Position numbers and translations under genes: made by a program. 64,000 bases of DNA from Muscardinus avellanarius (lineage: Eukaryota > Chordata > Mammalia > Rodentia > Gliridae): the NCBI GenBank assembly GCA_963383645.1, contig OY726565.1, positions 38,983,944 to 39,047,943 of the forward strand, given 5' to 3'. Position 1 is the first letter of the stretch. Each line of letters begins with the position of its first letter. Positions 39,801 through 53,483 of the stretch are shown here, in pieces. The notes beneath the pieces were generated by a model, which worked only from the letters and a program-made list of their open reading frames with translations, searched no databases and was not told the DNA's origin.

Positions 39801-42800
39801 GATGGCAGCGGGCACAGTTGCCACTGCGACGATAGCTGGCAGTTGTCAAATAGGATATGTATTCCTCTGAGAAACCCCGGACATCAGATTTTGGTTTAAT
39901 ATCTGATTTTGACAACATATAGAGACATTTATACCCATGACTTCCTACCTAAAATATAAGAGGGAAGAGACAGACCTAGATGGCGGAGATGGTGGTGGCC
40001 AGTATTCAAGAGGTAGATAAATCCAATCCAACCTGCCTTTAACTGTTGGAGAACCCTCCCTCCTCCCCCGCAAAAAGACTGCTCCTGCCCCACATGCTCA
40101 GGAATTCTGGACAACATACTATGTAAGAAAAATGCTCGGGAAGAGGGGCAACATGGTGGTGGCAGTCAGTACTGGGGAGAGGCAGGTAGATTCATTCTAA
40201 TCCACCCTGAACTTTTGAGGAAATCTCCCAAAAGTAGATTGCACCTGCCCCACATGCTCAGGAACTCTGGACAACATACTATGTAATAAAAATATTCAGG
40301 GCACATCAGATGTAGCCCTGCATAGTTGGGTCAGCCGGTGCTACACATCCCAGGAGCCAAGGGCGCTCCTGGCTGCCTTGCTCCTATGCACAGCCCTGGG
40401 GCAGGTGTGCTCAGAGCAGCAGAACCCGCTCTCCATGGTGAAGCTGTGAGCCTCCACTCTTGGCAGGGAGATAACAAACATTGCTACTAAGTACATGGGC
40501 CCCCAACTCCTGCAAAAGACATGCATTGTTTTCTTTTATTAAAAAATATTGAAGAGGGAGGAAGATGGCAGCGAAGGCTACAGCTGCAGCAGTGACCACA
40601 GGCAGAGCAGTGTAGGTTGGCAGTAGCTGAATAGGACCTGCATCCCTCTGAGAAACCCTGAACAACAGATTTTGATTTAACAGCTGATTGGGACAACACA
40701 CAGAAACATTTCTAGTCATGACTTCCTATCTGAAATATAGGAGAGGAAAATGGCGGAATTAGAGGCAAGACGGCAGCTTGACGCCTGCCACTGCAAGAAA
40801 AGTAATTTTTGGAGAGATATCCCAGAAAATATTAGAAAGCAGACTACTCCTGCCACACATGCACAAGAATACTTAACAACAACATACTCTAGGAGAGACC
40901 AAGAAGGCGATGGTGGCAGCCAGTATTCAAGAGAAGCAGACAGATCCAACCAAACCCATCTTGAACTTTTAAAGAAATCTCCCTAAAAGTAGACTGTTCC
41001 TGTGCCACATGCCAGGAACTCTGGACAACATACTATGTAAGACAAAGTTTCGCGGATATGGATCAAAATGGTGGCAGTGGCGGCAGCCAGAATTCGGGAG
41101 AGGTAGACAGTTTCAAATCCAATCCACCTTGATTTTTGAAGAAATCTACCCAAAAGTAGATTGCTCCCACTGCACATGTGCAGGAATTCTGGACAATATA
41201 CTATGTAAGAAAAATATCTGGGGCAAGTCGCAGGGAGCTCTGCCCAGATTGCTGGGCCGGCTTGTGGCGCTGGATGTCCCGGGAGACCTCAGCTCATGGC
41301 CACCGCATTCATCTGTGCTGCACTGGGGGCCAGGGTGTGCTTGGAGCAGTGGATCCCACTCTACATGGTGAGGCTGCGAGCCTCCACTTTCAGTTGGGAG
41401 ATAAAATCCATGGTTGAGGCTGGGTCTGTAGCCAGCGAGGCCAGGCCCAGAGCCTGCCTGGGGCGAGGCTGGGTCTGGAGCCAGTGAGGATGGGCCCAGA
41501 GCCTTTTGCGCGGCAGGCCTGGAACTGGGGCCTGCTCCACAGCAAAGGGCCAGTGGGTTTCTTCAACTGTGTGGCCAGGAAGCACTAGAAGCTGCTGCTG
41601 CCTCACCTAATCTCTCAGCAGATTTCCAGAACCAAGTGACCTCTATTAGAAAAAATTGGTTGTGAGTGGATCATCCTGTCAAAGTTACTCACCTTCTGGC
41701 TTTCAGGTTTTTAGTAAGTGGGAATAAGTGTGGAGAAATAGAAGCTCTAATACATTGTTGGTGGGATTGCAAGTTGGTGCAACCACTTTGGAGAACAGTA
41801 CAGAAGATCCTCAGAAGAAGGAATACGAACTTACCATAGGATCCGGCAATACCACCTCTGGGTATCTACCAAAAAGAATGAAAACCAAAATACCAAACGA
41901 AAGCATGAACAATCATGTTCATAGCTGCATAGTTCACCATTGCCAAACTGCAGAACCAGCCAAGATGTCCTTTAACAAATGAGTGGATTTCAAAACTATG
42001 GGATATATAAACAATGGAATTTTGCCCAGCCATAAGGGAGAACAAAATTACAGCATTTTACAGTGAAATGTCACACAAAAAAGAGGAAATCAGATGCTTT
42101 TCTTAATGTGCAAAATATTAGGGAGAAATTGGTAACAGGAGGAACTCTAGATAAAGAAGGGTCCCTACAGAGAAGCAATTAAGTTCTTATCTGAGTGGAT
42201 AAGAGGGATGATAAGGGAAACTCTTTAAAGCACATGATGTACTTAAACATATCAAAGTCAATCAGGAAGCCAAGCATGGGTAGGAGGGAGAGGGAGGGAA
42301 AGGGATTAGAGATTGGGTAGGGCCTGATTGGGTGATATGTACATGTATTATCTCCACAAATTTTTTATCCCATTGAGATGTATGACTACAATGCACCAAT
42401 AAAAATTTATAAAAAAAAAAGATAAAGCAAAACAAAAAATAGGATTTTAAAATAAAATCATTTCTGTGGTTTAAGCTATTTAAACAAAATCAAAGTATAG
42501 ATAATTAGATATTAGAAATCTAATTACCTGAAATGCTAGTTTACTTACAGTGCAAAAATTCCTTAAGGGAATATCTTAAATTTGGTTAAACACCGCAAAC
42601 TACAGGGACTCCAAAAATATGAGAACTCCTTTTCTCAAATTTTTAATCATGGTCAATTAAGTCATTTAATTTTATAACATATAAAATAAAATTTAGAAAG
42701 TTTACAAGGCTGCCATTTTCATATTATGTAGATTGGTTTCTTTCTAACTGCTAGATATTTCTAAAGTAGTTGGAATCACTGAAAAATGTAATGGCTCTTT

Positions 42801-45800
42801 CCTTCTTTACAGCAGCAAAACCTGACTAGATGTGAACCAAAACTGTTGCGTGTTCTTACAGGGTATCAACTAAACTCTATTTTCTTGCCATCCTGCATCT
42901 GGATGGGGCCATTTTCCAGTTCTTGCCTTTGGAATGTGATTGCCATAATGACAAGAACTCAACATACTTGCTTAATGATCAGGTTGTAGGTACAGAAAAC
43001 TGACGGCAGAGCTGGAGTGATGGCAACCTATGTTCTACAGTGGAAAACACCTGCTAAACTATACCTACAATAGCTTATAAGGCACACCATATACTCACTG
43101 AATCTGAAGGGCTAAGAGAAATGGCTGGAGAGAATAGTGTTAACAAATGCTAGATAATATTGGCTGCTTTCAACAATATATTAACCACCACCCCCAAATA
43201 AAAACAGATGAATTCAGAACAGAAAGTAGAACTGAAAAGGAATGGAAAAGAGTCTAGAAACTCAGGGCTCATTGAGCTCAGTTTCTGTGTCTAGACCCAA
43301 ACAATAAGATTCAGCCTGAAAAAAATGCTATGAGAAACAACTTTAGGTTACTGGAGCATGAAACTGATTAGAATCAGATCAGAAGGCAAATAAATTTCAA
43401 AAAGCCCATAATCTTGTTTAAGATAAGACAAAACAAAAATACAAAAAGCCAGCAATGGGGAGGATTAAAAATACTCACTGGCAGGAGGTAGACAGAAAAA
43501 GAAATGTATCCCCCAAGACAGACATACCTTCCCCACAAAACCTGCTTTGATTGTAACCAATGGTGATAACATACATGACATATCCTCCAAGAACCAAGGT
43601 CTATATAGTATACTTGTAAAGTTGTTCTTTTTTACAAGTAGAGTAATAGCCTAATTAAGAAAAAATTTTCATCTCCTTGGGAGGGGTCTTTGGCTCATGC
43701 TTGTAATCCCAGAGCTCAGGAGGCTAAGACAAGAGGATCACACAGGTTCAAAGCCAGCCTCAGCTACTTAGTGAGGCTCTCAGCAACTTAGTGAGTCCTT
43801 GTTTCTAAATAAAGTATAAAATAGAACTGGGAGTATAGCTCAGAGGTAGAAAAGTCCCTGGGTTCCACCCCTAGTACCACCAAAAAAAAAAAAAATAAAA
43901 AAATAAAATGTCACTCCAGTGTTCTCAAAGATGTGACACTGGTTGTACTATTTTCTGCATACTTTCCCAACTAAATGGGAATATTTGTTGCAGTTCCACC
44001 ATTATATATGAGGTGGGGTAAGTAAGTATACAACTTCTTTTTTTGATTCATTCATTGATAGGTAATGCAGAACCAAACCTTAACCTGGTAGAGAGGACTG
44101 TGCTTCATGGTGGAAATCTTGGCTCTTTAGATGGAGATAGTCCTGATAGGGATTTTGGGCTGTCTACTTTGGGGAGATTAGTAGGTCTGTGCATGAAGAA
44201 GAGTAAAATGGATATCTGATCATTAAAAGAGGATATTTCAGCCGAGACTGGCTAGACATTTACTAACCCAATTTGCTTTTCTTTCTGGGCACACAAGCAA
44301 ACCACATTTCCTAGTTCCTGGGACTAGTTAGCTAGCTAGATACACTAGAATGCAAGCTGAAGTGATGTGGAACTTCTGTGTGGAAACAGTTAAAAGAAAA
44401 CCCTTCTCTTTCTTTCCTTATTGAATGGTTGGATGGTGCCTTAAAACTGCACACTGATAACAGAAGTATCCTGGGTCACTAAATGACTGTGTGACTGTGT
44501 GGAGCAGAGCTCTGTCCCAATTCGTGACCCACATGGAATGGTAATGTGAACAAGAAATAAATTTTTTATATTAAGCTACTAGAATTTCAAAGATTTTCTA
44601 TCATCGAAGCTAGTATTACTTATTTGACAGCTTACTAAACTTTGTTTAGGGAAGTATACTAAAGGTCCTGTTATTGACATTTATGTAATTTTTGCTATGC
44701 ATTTCATACTTGTTTCCAACTTTTTTATTTTTGGTGGTATTGGGGATGGAACCCTTCTACCTCCGGGCTACACTCCCAGACCTATTTTATATAATTTTTT
44801 TTATTTGGAAACAGGGTCTCTTAAGCCAGCAAGGCCTGCTTCGAACCTGCGAAGATCCTCCTGTCTCCGCCTCCCAAGTGTGGGGATTACAAGCATGTGC
44901 CACCACACCCGGCTTGTTTCCAGCTTTCAAATACAAATACAAAAATCTATGCTTTAGAATTTATATGACTAAAATAGCTGTACCTATAATAACAAAGACA
45001 CAAGCTATATAAGAAAATCTCTTTGGTAACACTAAAGTATCCCCAACAGCAATGAAGAATGAGCAGTCTCCCCACTAAAAATACTACCTAGCATTAAAGA
45101 TCAGTGAAAGAATACTAGATTCAGCATTCAATTGGATGGATTTCAATATAAGCTTCTCTGTACCATTTTCTTTCAACTAGCATAAATGTGGAAACAAGGC
45201 AAAAAAAATCACTGCAAGTGGGTTTACATGATAAGAATGTAGCACAAGGGGCTCAAAATATGCCTGCTGAAAACACAAATGAGCAAATGACTAGAAGAAA
45301 GGATGACAGGCTGTATCATGAAAATATCTCCTGGAGTCAAAGCTCTGTCAATACATGTGGTCCTCTGAGTTCCCTGGCTATAGTCATATGGCCTTAGGTA
45401 AGTTATTAGCCTAAATATACCTCACTTTTTAAATCTATGAAATAGAGATAATGATAGACTAAACCCATGGAGCTACTGAAGGCTTAAATGAAATAATGTA
45501 TGTAAAGAACTCTGCATAGTACCTCTACATAGTGAACTTGTGAGAAATGTTACCTATTATCACCTCCCTCTCGTTCTTATAAGAGTTCCAACTACCAAAT
45601 TTGATTTAATCCAGTCATCATTTGAATGATGAAGAGAAAGATGTCTTTCTTTCATGTTATGAGGACCATGAAAGAGATGGAATATGACACTGTAAGTGCT
45701 ATATAAATGCAAAGTTGTCTATGACAAGGTTACTGTGATGTGCTACCTATGAAAAAGAATGACAGTGGGTTGCACACACTTTCAACTAAGCTGCACTAAA

Positions 45801-48800
45801 GCTGGAGATTGTTTATGAAGCCCATTTTTCCACAGAACTCACCCTGTGAGATGATGGCCACACTCTGATTAAGTCAAAATTACTGGTTTATAAAGAAGCA
45901 AATCTATGATTCATATAAAGAATAAAATTCATTTTCCTCATCATCAATCAACTTCCCGGTGCTATTTAAAGTTGAAGAGATTGTATTTTTTAGTGAAACG
46001 CTTTAGGACTAATGAATAGTAGCAATTTTTTTGTAGCAATAAAATTTTGATGAATCAGTTGAGTGAGAATGAATATACAATGAGAGTACTCACTCACAGA
46101 TAGATGCATACATGCTGCTATCAGCCATTAGTCATTCATTAGGAATAATTACATGGAAAAAATGTAAAAGCTTTTAATGACAAAACAATAAACAATAAGC
46201 AAACTAGCAGACCCACATACACATTTCAAAAAGATCATACCTGAGAGGTTGTAAATTAAGGCCAGTGATCCCAAAGGAATCTATTCTGATAGGTTTCATC
46301 AGCTCTTCTACTGTGGGTAGATCTGAAGGGAAAAAGTTAAAAAGGGAAATAAAATGTTACATAATTGCTTAATTTACATGCTCAATATCACCAAAACTGT
46401 ATTTTCTAAGAGATATAGTTAACAAAATGGCATGTAAAATAAACCTAGCTTCCCATCATAAACTTGCATGTGCCAGGAAAGACTCCTTTGAAATTTATCA
46501 AATATGTGAAATATATATTAAAAACATATCTCAATGTTAATATCAAATATATATTTGTAATCACACCTACATTTACTAAGTATGTATGTATTTGATCTCT
46601 AATAAGAAACTTTAATATATATACAAAGAGTAAAAAATGTCAACTTAATTGATTCTTATTTGCTCAAGGCATACTAGAAAAGAACTAAAATTTGTTATGT
46701 TTGGTTCTAACATTTTAGTTAAACAAATGATTCCTAGGTTTCATGTGAACAAACCCTTTAAGTTCCGAGACTGAGAAACAACCACCATAGCAAATTGTAC
46801 TTAAACTACACTGGAAAATGCTTAGAGAGGGTCTAAAGAAGTTGAAAGTTTTATCTATTAATCTAGCTAGCTGTCAGCTTTTACCAGATTCAGTTGTAGA
46901 GAAGTTTTTTGAAGACTCTTCATTTTCTTGAGGATGATCTTTCACTGAGCTTTGGGTATTTTCTGTGGAGTTACTCTCAATTCTTTGTTCATTTGCATCT
47001 CCCAAAGAATGAGCTATATGATGATAAGCCTGATGTAGGGCTTCAATGTCACTGTTGCTTTGTCCACAAGAAACACCTATTGAAATAAATAAAATCCCTG
47101 GGTATAATTACAATGTAAAGCATTGGGAATATAAAACCTTAATATCATTCCTTAATCTGTTAGGAACGGTGAACAAGGCTGAAAAACAATAGCAAAACTA
47201 TAAAACCTGAGTAAAGTAGAAACCTAGGTAATTCATGGCCATAGCCTATCAGTATGAAATTATAATAGGCTCAGTAACTCTTTTTAACAAGTTGAGATGT
47301 GCAACTATAAAATTTAACCATACTAGTTTTTGCCCTCTCTTCCTAAATCCTTAATGAACCTCTATGCACCAGATAAAACTATTCTTAAAGTTCCCAAACT
47401 GGCATATTCCTTTGCAGAATTCTACCTTTTCTTTATTGCTACCACTCTCTGCTGTCCTGTACCATCTTGTAGTCTGTACATTTTTAACTGCAATTCACTC
47501 CTCTCACCTGGAACCTACAATCTAATATCTTGTTAAAATCGCCGTATTCCAAAGCAATTTTCTAATGACCAAATCCATCCATCATTAGTTCTTTTTAACT
47601 ATTTCTTTTGCATCCTTTCTTCTCCTTGTTATTTAATTAATTAGTTAATTTATTTATTTTTGGTGGTACTAGGGTTCCTGGAAACCCTTCTACCTCCAGG
47701 TTACACTCCCAGACCTATTTTTTATTTGGAAAAAGGGTCTCTTAAGCCAGCACGGCTGGCTTCGAACCTGCGTGATCCTCCTGTCTCCGCCTCCCAAGCT
47801 TGTAAGCGTGTGCCACCACACCCAGCCTTTCCCTTGTTATTCTCCAATGGTTGCTTTGCCATTTCTTATGGTCAATGGGTTATCCTGGGGTGGGAGGGGT
47901 GTCACTCTTTAGCCCCCCCCCTTTTTTTAACCCTCTCATTTTTTTCTAATCTTATTTCATCAAAACCCTTAACTTGATCATTCATATGCTTATCACTCCC
48001 AAATCTACGTCTTTTGTCCTTATTTATTTTTTGAATAGCAAACTCTTAGTAGAAATTTAGGTTGTACTGTATGCAAACACATGCAATGTAGTCAAAGTTA
48101 AATTCGTTGTATTTCTCACCAAAACTTTTTCTGCCAGTATTTCCTATTTTATCTGATGGCATCACTAATTAGTCACCTAAAATGTCATCATCAACTCTTC
48201 TTTCACTCTTAGCTTTCTCCTTCCAGAGCTGATAAATGACAATGATGATCTGATATTTATGAGTATTTTCTTAATCATTTTGTAACTTTCATTCCAAATA
48301 GAATTTTTAAAACTAAAGTCATAGAAGAATGGAGAAAAAAAGAAGAGAAATAGAGAAACTATTCTCCTCTTCCCTTGATATTTATGGGTAACCAATAAAA
48401 TAGTATATAAAGCCTGATTTTCTTCTTATATACACTGTAAACTGTAATGTAGAACTCTTGAGGGGCTATTTTCAACTGTAATCACAAGAGGCAGCTGAGT
48501 GCTACATACGACTGTACAAGAATGCCTTCCAATGAGATTTTTTTCTAGCTAATCCTTCAAGTCACCAAGGCTATTTAGAGCACATACAATTAACAACAAA
48601 GATGCTAAAGTAAACTAAAAGACCAAAAAGTGGAGAATAGTTTTAGAGAAAAATCCTAACAGTTGACGGCAGGAATTTTCTAAGAGGATATGAGGAAAAA
48701 GTGAGCCCAATTTTCCCTCAAAACCACCAGCCAGACTCAGAGCAGCATGACTGAAAAAATAATTTTTATGATAAAAGGCATAGGTAAAATTTTAGTTCCT

Positions 48801-51800
48801 TTATAGAAATATCAGGACACTTAAGTATCTTATGACTTCAGTAGTAAATAGTATAGAGATACTGAATGTTCACACCTACTTTAATAGGTGTAAGGTGTCA
48901 GAAAGAAGAACTGCCTTTAAAGTAACAAAAGAACATGCAGAAAATAAAGTGACCTAAAGTTGAAAGATAAGGGATAAAGAGGTATAAGGGGCTGCTCAGA
49001 AAACAAAGCAGAAAAAAATCCCCAAGTAATATAAAAAAATAATTTCACAATAATGTAAATTAACTTTTTAAATATAATTTTGTAAAAAGGTTTTACTTGT
49101 CTTTTACATTAAAAAAGAAAGAACTCCATATAGTTATTTTATATATTACTACATGTCCAAAGCTTTGTGTACTTTTTGACTTTAGAAAGTTGAGAGTGTC
49201 AAAATGCGTTGTGGAGAGGAAAGGGCCTAGTTTCATGGAGCATTGGTGTCATCCTGTGACTGCTCCAGTGATGCAGCCACAACACAAGATGGTACTTGCC
49301 TGAGCAAAAAATGAAGATAAATAAAAGGCTGGATCTGGCTTGGTGTTAGGAAAAGTCCATTTTCATATTTACTGAACCACTTTGATATAACAAAGAATTT
49401 TATAAATGTTATTAATAAAAGACAGTCTTCAATAACATTTTACCTAAACAGTTCTGCTTATTATAGGGGAAACATGTTTCAAAATAAAGAATAAAAAATA
49501 GAGCTGGGGTTGTAGCTCAGAGGTAGAATGCTTTAGGGTTTAATCACCAGTACCAAAGGGAAAAAAAGTTCCCATTTGCAACTATTATGTGATAAATCAG
49601 GAATATTTTATATAACAAAAACAAAACATACCAACACAGTGGAAGGCTGATGGTGAAGTGAAAGTGTAACACATTTTTCATTACTTTTCCTAATTTCTTT
49701 CATTAATTTTATAGATAAATATGCTTTGTATCAACAGCATTCATTTAGTAATTATTTATTTAGAACCACACTTGGCCTATCAGCATTGTTACCATTAGCA
49801 AGTTCTGAACTTAAAAAAGTTGAATATGCTAGAAAAATATGTGATTTAATGTTCTTGTCAGTATGGTTATTTTACACATTTCCCTAGAAATGTAGTCAAT
49901 TAGTCAAAAGTATTTCACATTTAGAGAATAGTCAGTCTCACAAACTCCTTCACCTGTTCCTGCCATGTCATTATCAGTCATTTCTGGTATGGCCTTTGAC
50001 TTAGTTGTTGCTTTATCCTGTTCATTAAGGTTTACTTCTTCAGTAGAATCTAATGAGTCCAGCAGCACAACTGGAAGAATATAAAAGAGAAATATGAGAA
50101 ATACAGAAAAAATTATTGTGGTTCCTTTGATTAAATAAGATTATTCAAACATAATGCATAAAATATTTGTAATATATAATCATATATATATATATATATA
50201 TGCATTTATAATATACAGAACAAGCATGGTTTGCCTCCTATGTTCAAGAGAGTAGGACAACATCAATACACCTATCTATGATTAAATACAAGTCAAATAT
50301 ACATTTATATGTGAAAAAAATGGGCTGAGAAAAATAACAAAAGGTAATGTTCTCAAACATTTAAAAGTTTAAATTCAAGATAGAAAAAGGGACACATTAT
50401 TGAAAAAGCTATGAACTTCAATAGAGATACTTAAAAACAGAGAGATTTATTAAGATTTATATAAAATATTAAACTAAATTCCACCAACTAAAATATATAA
50501 ATACATATAATATTTACCATTGGCCAGCATGCCAGTTTTCCCTTCTTCCTAAATGAGAAGAAAATGATTATATGCTTTGAAACCAAAAATGGATAGAAAT
50601 AACCATACAGTTACAAATTTGAAAATCAGTGCTTGACTCTACTATGAAAAGATCAGAAATTATACTTTCTAGGTTTCCTTCAACTCTAATTCACTAATAA
50701 TTCTTCAAGCCTAGAGAGACTCTATCCCTGAAAAAAAAAAAAAAAAAACAAAACAAACTAAAGATCTCTTCCTAACCTTGACAATTGAAACTAATTTAGG
50801 CCTTAAAATTCTTGTTTAAAGTATTTGGGAAGCTGGCCATGTGGCGCACGCTAGTAATCCCAGCATTAGGGAGGCTGAGACCAGAGGACTGTGTTTGTGG
50901 ACAGCCTCAGCTACTTAATGAGGCCCTCTGCAACTCAGTGAGACCCAGTTTCAAAATAAAGAATAAAAAATAGGGCAGGGGGTGTAGCTCAGAGGTCGAA
51001 TGCCCCTGGGGTCCATCCCCAGACCCACAATAAACAAATAAGTAAATAAATAAATAATCTGGGCGCCATGTGCTCATCTACCTTGCTCAAAAACTGAAAT
51101 CAAAATTATTTGAACACCAAAATAACAGAGCTACTTTATGTAAAAGTCTACAAGTATAACATTACCAATAAAATTTTTCTTATTGTTCAAAATTAGTAAG
51201 AAAATGTAACATATATTCTCTGTTTTGTGTTTTGAGAGAAACAACTCTCAAAGGAAGCAAGGCCAACAAATGGCAAGACAGATGAAGTTTTTCAATACTC
51301 TAGGGTCCCTTAATGTAAGTTTTCTAAGTAGTATCATCTTATTCTCTACCTGGTTAGTGTGTGTAGGGTCCTTCCAAAATACAGTTTTAATTTCTTCCTA
51401 TATTGACTCAGCTCTCTGAGTCAATACTTGCTTAATATATTGCATTATCATGCCTTCTATTGACCCATTTTTCATAAAAGATAGTAACTGCTATATTCCA
51501 AGCATAAATCTCATCACATTTCCAAAGATACTCATCAAGTCACATTAATTTGTGTGTTATTTCTAAGGTTATTTGTTTTTCCCCCTAAACTGAGGGACAT
51601 ATATACACTTGAGGGCAAAGTACTAAATAACTTTAAAAAATAAGAGTATTTATGTATACCTCAAAAGTATTTTTCTCTTCTATTTAGAGGGTGTATCATT
51701 TTACATGTGTTCAAAACATCAAGTCCTAACATGCAGTCCCCCAAAAGACTTGCAGACCAAGATCAAGATAACAAATATTAACTATTCTATTACCTACTAT

Positions 51801-53452
51801 TAGATAGGTTCAAAGATAAATTCTATTTTGCAGGCAATATGAAGTAATAACCCTGAACACATCTTGGTGAAATCTGGGGGATGAGAGAATCAGATTTATC
51901 AATGCAGAATATGAATGGAATAATATAATTCCTTATCTTAGCCAAGTAGCTTTCAGATACTAATGTGACCATTATTATATTATCACTAGCATAAATACTA
52001 GGTACTTATTATACTTCACATGGTCAAGTCCTACCAAGGAAAAGTATAATTTAATATCAGTTAAAAAATTAATTTTAAAATTTTAACTGGTTTCAATTTT
52101 AAAGCTTGACTTAAGTGTATCCCAGAAGTAGAAGGGTTCTATCCCCAATACCACCAAAAGAAAAAAAAGAAAATGTCTTGAGTATACATACCACTGGGCA
52201 TTGTGGCACACGCTTGTAATCCCAATACTTGGGAGGCTGAGAAAGGAGAATTGCAGGTTCAAGAGCTGGGTGTGGTGGCACATGCTTGTAATCCCTGTGC
52301 TTGGGAGGCTGAGATAGGAGGGTTGCACAGGTTCAAAGCCAGCCTCGGCTACTTAGTAAGGTTCTCAGCAACTTAGTGAGACCCTGTTTCCAAATAAAGT
52401 ATAAAACAGTCTGGGAGTATAGCCCAGAGGTAGAAAAGCCCCTGGGTTCCACACCCAGTACCACAAAAAAATAAATTAAGTCATTAAATTAAATCAGGCT
52501 GGTGGTTTAGCTTGGAGGTAGAATGCCTTTGGGTTCAATCCCCAGTACCACAAGAAAAAAAAAATGTCTGAGTATTAAGTCTTCAGACTATGAATTAGTT
52601 AATAAAAGCTGTAAAACTGTCAAATATTGATATATACCTGTTTGGATAGATTTATTTTTTCTGATTTGAGATTTTCTTTGGAATGAGTTTCTTCTTCTTT
52701 GGAAATCAAAGGCACATCAATGTCCCCTGAATCTTCAAAATCATCACTGTAATTTTCTGAAGAAAATAATTTTAAAAAGTACAAGGATCACACTGTCAAA
52801 CATGTCAAATTCCAGGAAAAGACTGTTGATTTCCAAAGGCAGAAGTCTGCGTGAGAATAATTTATTGAGACATTAACATAAAGAACCTTTAGACATTAAC
52901 ATAACCTTTAGAAAACAGTTTTTGCAAAGATTTAATGAGAGTTCAATATACAAGACTATCTTAGGTTTGTTTCATCTTTTGTACTTTGAAAGAGTTCCAA
53001 GGGTTTTTTTTGGGTTTTTTTTTGTTTTGTTTTTTTGGTGGTACTGGGGTTCCTGGAAGCCCTTCTTCCTCCGGGCTACACTCCCAGTCCTATTTTATAT
53101 TTTTGAAACAGGGTCTCTTACGCCAGCACGGCTGGCTTCGAACCTGCGCAATCCTCCTGTCTCCGCCTCCCAAGCGTGGGGATTACAAGCGTGCGCCACC
53201 ACACCCGGCGTAAGGGTTTTTAATGATTTATATAAACTAAGGATTTCCAGGGCTAACATATTTTATATTGCCTTTAAAATGTGCTTTTTCAAACATAAAT
53301 CTGTGATTTGTTACTTATAAGAGAGCATTTTGTGAAATCTCAACACTTTTAGAAAGGTTGGATTTTGTTTAAAGTTGATTTTTTTGGGGGGAGGCAGGGG
53401 TCTCAGCAGCTATCTCTGTTTGCTTGTTTGTTTGTTTGTTTGTTTCTTTCTT

Positions 53453-53483
<31 letters not shown>

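Larger units (their letters stand above)
39788..42417 (+). mobile_element. Composite internally deleted L1-type element, 2.6 kb
   Basis: Flanked by an exact 13-bp duplication (aaagataaagcaa at 39775-39787 and 42418-42430). From 39788 to about 41660 it is GC-rich and built from repeated monomers carrying ATGGCRG/ATGGTGG motifs. From about 41715 it matches the end of L1 ORF2 and the L1 3' UTR (the stretch around 'gttggtgggattgcaagttgg'), ending in ccaataaaaattt plus A-tail. ORF1 and nearly all of ORF2 are absent. Read as either a deleted or spliced L1 copy or a non-autonomous L1 relative; the 5' part as L1 5' UTR is inference. Confidence 0.75.

Noticed and set aside
41009..41606. Several 60-120-aa frames on both strands in the GC-rich block
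   Set aside because: Products of high GC content in the composite L1; they do not resemble L1 ORF1 or ORF2.
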